From positions 62,001-126,000 of the forward strand of contig WNNJ02002088.1 in NCBI GenBank assembly GCA_012934845.2: 64,000 nt of DNA, read 5' to 3'. The notes under the pieces are model-generated. The model made no database searches and was not told where the DNA came from. It saw only the letters and a program-made list of their open reading frames with translations. The DNA is from Pomphorhynchus laevis. Lineage: Eukaryota; Acanthocephala; Palaeacanthocephala; Echinorhynchida; Pomphorhynchidae. This document shows, in pieces, positions 59,560-64,000 of this stretch (the stretch's first letter is position 1; every line of letters begins with the position of its first letter). Position numbers and translations under genes: made by a program.

Positions 59560-62340
59560 TAGTGGCAAATGCACGCCTATGCGCGCAAACAAACACACGT
59601 AGAAGAAAAAGAACAAACAAGAAAACAAAAAAATAAAATGTAAAATGAAAATGTTGATGTAAATGAATCAAGTATATTGAAGATAAGGAAGATGAGTGAA
59701 ATGTGGCAAGGCGTCGGGGAGAATATTGAGTGGTTCCGTTGAAGAGGTATGAAAACTTGTGAGGTGGATAAAATGTTGAGGGAATGCATCTCTTGATTTA
59801 TTGTGGAGGAGGAGTCATAGTGCAGGAACGTAGACGTTGCTTGAAAAGTGGAAGCGAAGAGGAAGAATGAACGTACGCTGGCAAAGAATTTCAGGCAAGT
59901 ACAGCAGCGACGATAAAAGAGCGAAGGTCATAGTGGGTTGAGTACGGAGGGACGTGGAGAAGTGGATAATTACTTGATCGAAGAGCCAAGAGTGCAGAAC
60001 ACGAATCATCAAGATAAGCAAGGTGTAAGTAGGATAGTAAGTGAGTAACAAAATAGAAAACGAAAGGTAACAATACGCAAACGAAATTCAACATGAAGGT
60101 TAATTGCAGGCCAAGATAGGACGAAACAAATTATGGGAGATGTGGTCGAAGCGGCAAATACGCAAGAGGACACGAGCAGCAGAGTTTATCATATGTTAGA
60201 GAGGTAAAAGCGCGGAATTGGATGTGTTGGCAAATAAGAATACGGAGCTTTTCTTTTTTGCTTAAAGCTCCGTTTTAAGCAAACTTAAAACGGAGCTTTA
60301 TGGTACATCGTGCGAGATAGAACTAAACTACATAGTTTCATATTGCGTGCGTGAAATACATCACTGAAAACTTTTAGACAAACAAAACCAGTAGAATGGA
60401 ATGCATATTGAAAAGGGGTTATAAATTTGAGGATATAGTGTATATATTGACTTGATATAACAAATACGATCAAGGAGTTTAGATAAGGTCAGAAGATGAG
60501 AAATCAGATGTATGAAGATGGAATTAAAGGATAGCGGGATGGTTTTTAGAAGAGGAAGTACGATGGTTGCTTTCCAGTTTTCTGGAAAAATGCAGCTATG
60601 AATAGAACAATTGAAACGGGTGGTAAGGATCGGAGATATGATGGAATGAATAGATTTAAGTACATACGTAAGGATAGGGTCGGCAGGCGAAGATGTATTG
60701 GGCATAGAGAGGAGAACCTTTGAGACTTCGCTAGAAGAACTAGGAAGGTGGAATTACTCAGGAAAAATTTGGATGATGAGCAAGACGAGGATTGATGATT
60801 TACATTAATAGAACAAATGATCGTAATGATTTTTGACTAAAAATAAGAGAACTCGTGGGGATCGATGGAGCGCACATTAGAAATGCGAGCAAGAAGAGAA
60901 TTAAAGGTTCTTCAAGTATACTTTATAATAGACGATGATGAGATTTTGTTTTGTCAAAATCATGAGTAATTTACATTACTCATGTAGGAAAGAGTGATGG
61001 GAGCGTCGAAGATTTAAATAATGAGCACGATGACTAGAGATAGAAGTGTGCTCACGTTTGAGAAAACGAAGAAAGACTTTAAAAGAATGACGTAAAATGA
61101 GTTAGAAATTTTTGAGTCGGAATTTAATCAGGGGGCACACGAGGAGCGTTTAGGAATTCGGGACTGGCGAGGTAAAATAAAATCGAGGATGTTAAACATC
61201 TCTTTGGTGAAAAGTGTGGATAGACTATCAGCTGTCAAAAAGGTTGCAGAATGCGACAAGAGAGGAGAGTCAATGATAGCGAAACGCAAGAGAGTAAGGT
61301 AGAGGAGTTGCCATGTTCGACTTAAAGTATGAGATGAGCAAACAGTAGTTAACGGGATAGTGATATTAACAGTAATGAAAAAATGATCTAAAAAACCAGG
61401 ATCTGAGATTGTATAGGAAGTGTATGCAATGAGAATGTTGGGGATAGCAATAATATCAAGAGCGCCACTAATAATATGGGTTAGGGGTTTGTCAGTGAAT
61501 GGATGCTAAATTCGGACATAAGACTTACAAATTTTACTGAATCTGAATCAGAAGGGCGATCTAGACGGATGTTAAAATTACCAAGGACAATTAAGGGTAA
61601 AGAAAAAAGTTAGCGGATTGATAGATCGGCGTGTTCATTTAAAAATAGGCAAGATGGTGAAGATAAACCTGGACGATAGATGACTGCGAGTTGAATAGTA
61701 AAAGGACATGAAAATTTTAAAAAGAGCAATTTAAATGTAGTACAGGGTAAGGTGAAATCGATTTTTTTCAAGATACGAATTGATACGAGCGAAGGCGACG
61801 ATTCCGCTATGATTAGAAGAAGTTGTTTATTTTGTTAAGTCAATGGGACAAGCGAAGTCAACAATAGAAAGTCGGGATAAGATAAGATAGTGGATGCTTA
61901 GGTGCGGTTTCTAAGAACAACCTTTAAAAGCGGTGGACGATAAGAATCGGGACTAGAAACGTATTTATTAAGACGACACACGGAAAGTGGAGAGACATCA
62001 CTGAATAGAGATGGATTATCGGTAGGAAGAATCGTGGCAAAGAGCGAGCGGAAAACTGAAACACTATCATCATGACGGGTTGTAGATAAGATAAATCAAA
62101 GGGCTCAACATTAGAGATGATAATACACCTATCACGAAAAGGAAATAGTTTATGTTAAAATGAAGGAATCACGGGAGCAGTCGGGAGTGAGTCAAATACT
62201 CGGAGATCAGTAGGATCATACGTAGGAGAGCGATTAAATTGTATAGACGAATGCAATGGGATACAATGAGAGGTATAGTCAGGTGATGAAAATATGGTTA
62301 CAGGATTGGAATATGATACGCTACGAGGGCGATTTTAAAT
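59560..62340 (-). mobile_element. Degenerate LINE with APE-type endonuclease and RT
   Basis: On the minus strand the upstream part (about 61690-61540) reads QLAVIYRPGLSSPSCLFLNE and IVLGNFNIRLDRP, the YRPP and GDFNIxLD signatures of an apurinic endonuclease. RT follows: FPENWKATIVLPLLKT (60705 on), then YAFHSTGF..LKVFSDVF (about 60420). Composition is clearly purine-rich on the plus strand and unlike the host introns. It has many frame breaks and is inactive. CR1/jockey-like by motif order; the clade is not certain. Confidence 0.75.
60263..60300. repeat. Perfect 17-bp hairpin inside the LINE
   Basis: TAAAGCTCCGTTTTAAG, loop CAAA, exact inverted copy. The arm sequence is a local copy of LINE sequence (ACGGAGCTT also at 60242). 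Confidence 0.95.
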
Positions 62341-62344
62341 AAAA

Positions 62345-62765
62345 TTCTAAAAAATTCCCCTGTGCTTTTTATTATTTTTCGCCGATTAATAATTCCCGAA
62401 TCCATCACAATTTTAGAGACAATACTTGACCAACTTCACGTATACTGTTTACAAAATGACATTATTATCAACACACTAAAAACCCAAGCCGCCATGAAAT
62501 GTCGCGTAACCTTAACTGACAAGTTATTATTAAACACTGAACCTATAGAATTCGTCAATACGTAAAAATATTGTGCCGTTCATCTAACCTCTACTTGGCA
62601 ATTTAGTTTGTTCCTAGAAAAAAAAGCTTGTAAGATCATTTCATCTATTTTTGCTTATAGAAAACTGCCTAGTTTATCCTTACAAGGTGCACTTTGTTTC
62701 TTTAAAGGATGTTAGAACCGATGATAACTTATGCGCTTCCAGTCATCTGATCTGACTTTTAGATT
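62345..62765 (+). mobile_element. LINE RT C-terminal fragment, opposite orientation
   Basis: Encodes LDQLHVYCLQNDIIINTLKT, then HLTSTWQFSLFLEKKACKII and SIFAYRKLPSLSLQGALCFF, like the L..W...N.L.LN..KT and later regions of LINE RTs. It abuts the antisense LINE. Confidence 0.55.
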
Positions 62766-63077
62766 TACAACTTGCTCATTGGTGAAAAGTGTAGAAACAT
62801 TTTAATTTTTTTTATCGAATTCATTTTAGTGAATGTATTTTTAGTGAATGCATTTTAAAGAATGCATTTTTGTGAATGTATTTTACAATACTTTCATTTT
62901 TATCCCATATGACTGTTTCTCCTCCTTTATCACTTCGTTTAATAATCACATCATCCATCGAGCATCGCGTTATTAGTCTTTTGCTTATATCGAATTTTCC
63001 AGTAGACGTACACTTGACTTTGAGGTATTTTTCAAGAGTTAATCCCGAAAATTTACGAGAAATACGACGAAGAATTA

Positions 63078-63192
63078 CTCAGAAACGAAGGATACTAAGG
63101 ATAGTATCCTTCGTTATATCCTTAGAATAGTATATACTATCCTAAGGATAGTATATACTCTGTTGTGTATACAAAGGATACACAACAGAATA
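63078..63192. repeat. Three consecutive hairpins
   Basis: ACGAAGGATACTA / TAGTATCCTTCGT with a 4-nt loop; TATCCTTAG..ATAGTATATACTAT..CTAAGGATA; CTGTTGTGTAT / ATACACAACAG with a 7-nt loop. They share the GGATA word. Confidence 0.85.
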
Positions 63193-63315
63193 CGAAAGTG
63201 TTGAAATTAAAATCAAGTTATCTAAATGAACCAAAAGAAATATAACAACGAATGAACTAAAAACTTTCAAATTTTATCCGAATCGGAGAACGCGATGCTT
63301 TGAAAGTCAACAACA

Positions 63316-64000
63316 TCAAGATAAAAGCAAGATAAGACATTTATCATTGCTAGTAAAACACTTATTTAAAAAATAAAAGATTAAATTTTGAAGAATGCCA
63401 ATATCATTACATATTGTTGCAATTCTTAAAATTTCATTATTTAATGTATTATATTTTATATTATATGGTATGCATGAATGCTCATGCAAAAATATGTTTC
63501 TTGTAAATTTAAATATGTCATCTTTACGATATAAATTAATAGTAGTTTTAGTTAATGTTAATTTAATGTTCATATCTAGATATACACCTTCTTTATCATT
63601 AATATTGGTTTTGTTAAGAATAAGGCTTTCTGGGTAAATGTGCTCACTAATTGAATAAAAATTATTAGAATTAAATACACATATATATTAAATATATATT
63701 ATTTAATTTTATTTATTCTTTAAATTTTCTTATAAATTTTTTAAAATTTTATTATATAATGCATTATATGATGCATTATATAATGCATTATATGAATGCT
63801 CATAAAAAGATCTTTCATCATAAAAAGATGTTTCCTGTAAATTTAAATAAGCCGTTACTATGATATAAATTGTAATAATAAATTGTAATTTTAATAAATC
63901 TAATCTGATTACTTAATCGCAGTCATTTATGGATAAATACAAATTTAACTATAAAAATTGTTAGAGCTAAAACACATATATCATCAATATATTTGATCAT
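63316..64000 (-). mobile_element. Naiad-like PLE RT fragments, two tandem pieces
   Basis: 63316-63690 on minus matches the RT C-terminal region of 34500-34760. 63770-64000 is a more diverged second piece ending at the window edge with KYIDDICVL, the RT catalytic box. Both are partial and broken. Confidence 0.8.

Noticed and set aside
59577-60094. Minus-strand frames of 60-80 codons as separate genes
   Set aside because: They lie inside the degenerate LINE and fit its RT region.
1-64000. tRNA or rRNA genes
   Set aside because: Looked for T-loop and rRNA signatures by eye and saw none; a covariance search would be needed to exclude tRNAs.

Overview
The window is very AT-rich animal nuclear DNA from an invertebrate I cannot place further. 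The evidence is host genes of metazoan type (a SEPT2-group septin, the two halves of RTF2, a multi-exon phospholipase D), GT-AG introns from 46 nt to about 10 kb, Penelope-like retroelements (PLEs), a LINE, a satellite array, and many hammerhead-like and fold-back repeats. No bacterial-type feature was seen.

Layout: 1-172 is the arm of a hammerhead-bearing repeat. 173-5558 is a 258-bp satellite in 21 copies. 6033-7163 is an intronless septin. 9821-11893 is RTF2, whose intron holds a 395-bp inverted-repeat element. 12.9-14.85 kb is a palindromic repeat derived from a PLE endonuclease. From 17.48 kb to 58.96 kb the minus strand carries one phospholipase D gene, reconstructed here exon by exon, with both HKD catalytic motifs. 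Its 5' part (PX/PH in relatives) was not found and probably lies beyond the right edge. Its large introns hold a plus-strand four-TM gene (25.1 kb), minisatellites, TIR and fold-back elements, several PLE copies with their pseudo-LTRs (pLTRs), and an unidentified exon (47.2 kb). 59.3-64 kb is mostly retroelement debris: an antisense LINE, a PLE reverse transcriptase piece, and minus-strand PLE fragments.

The most unusual signal is a shared RNA-like design. In the satellite, in the palindromic repeats at 10.3-10.6 and 14.3-14.75 kb (weaker at 43.7 kb), and at 18.2 kb, all hammerhead ribozyme core boxes are present (CUGANGA, GAA, a UH cleavage site, and three matching helices). They are laid out in a non-canonical order: a long stem-III hairpin shows CUGANGA in its loop, while its loop arms match the two sequences flanking the hairpin base. 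Within one unit this makes a three-way crossing pseudoknot. Between two copies (tandem dimer or two RNAs) it gives a normal hammerhead junction. The PLE pLTR carries the same pieces in the same cyclic order. A separate palindromic family (1, 29.9, 38.7, 39.0, 54.7 kb) carries hammerhead boxes in canonical order.

The host genes show no functional linkage; they are neighbours or nested by position only.
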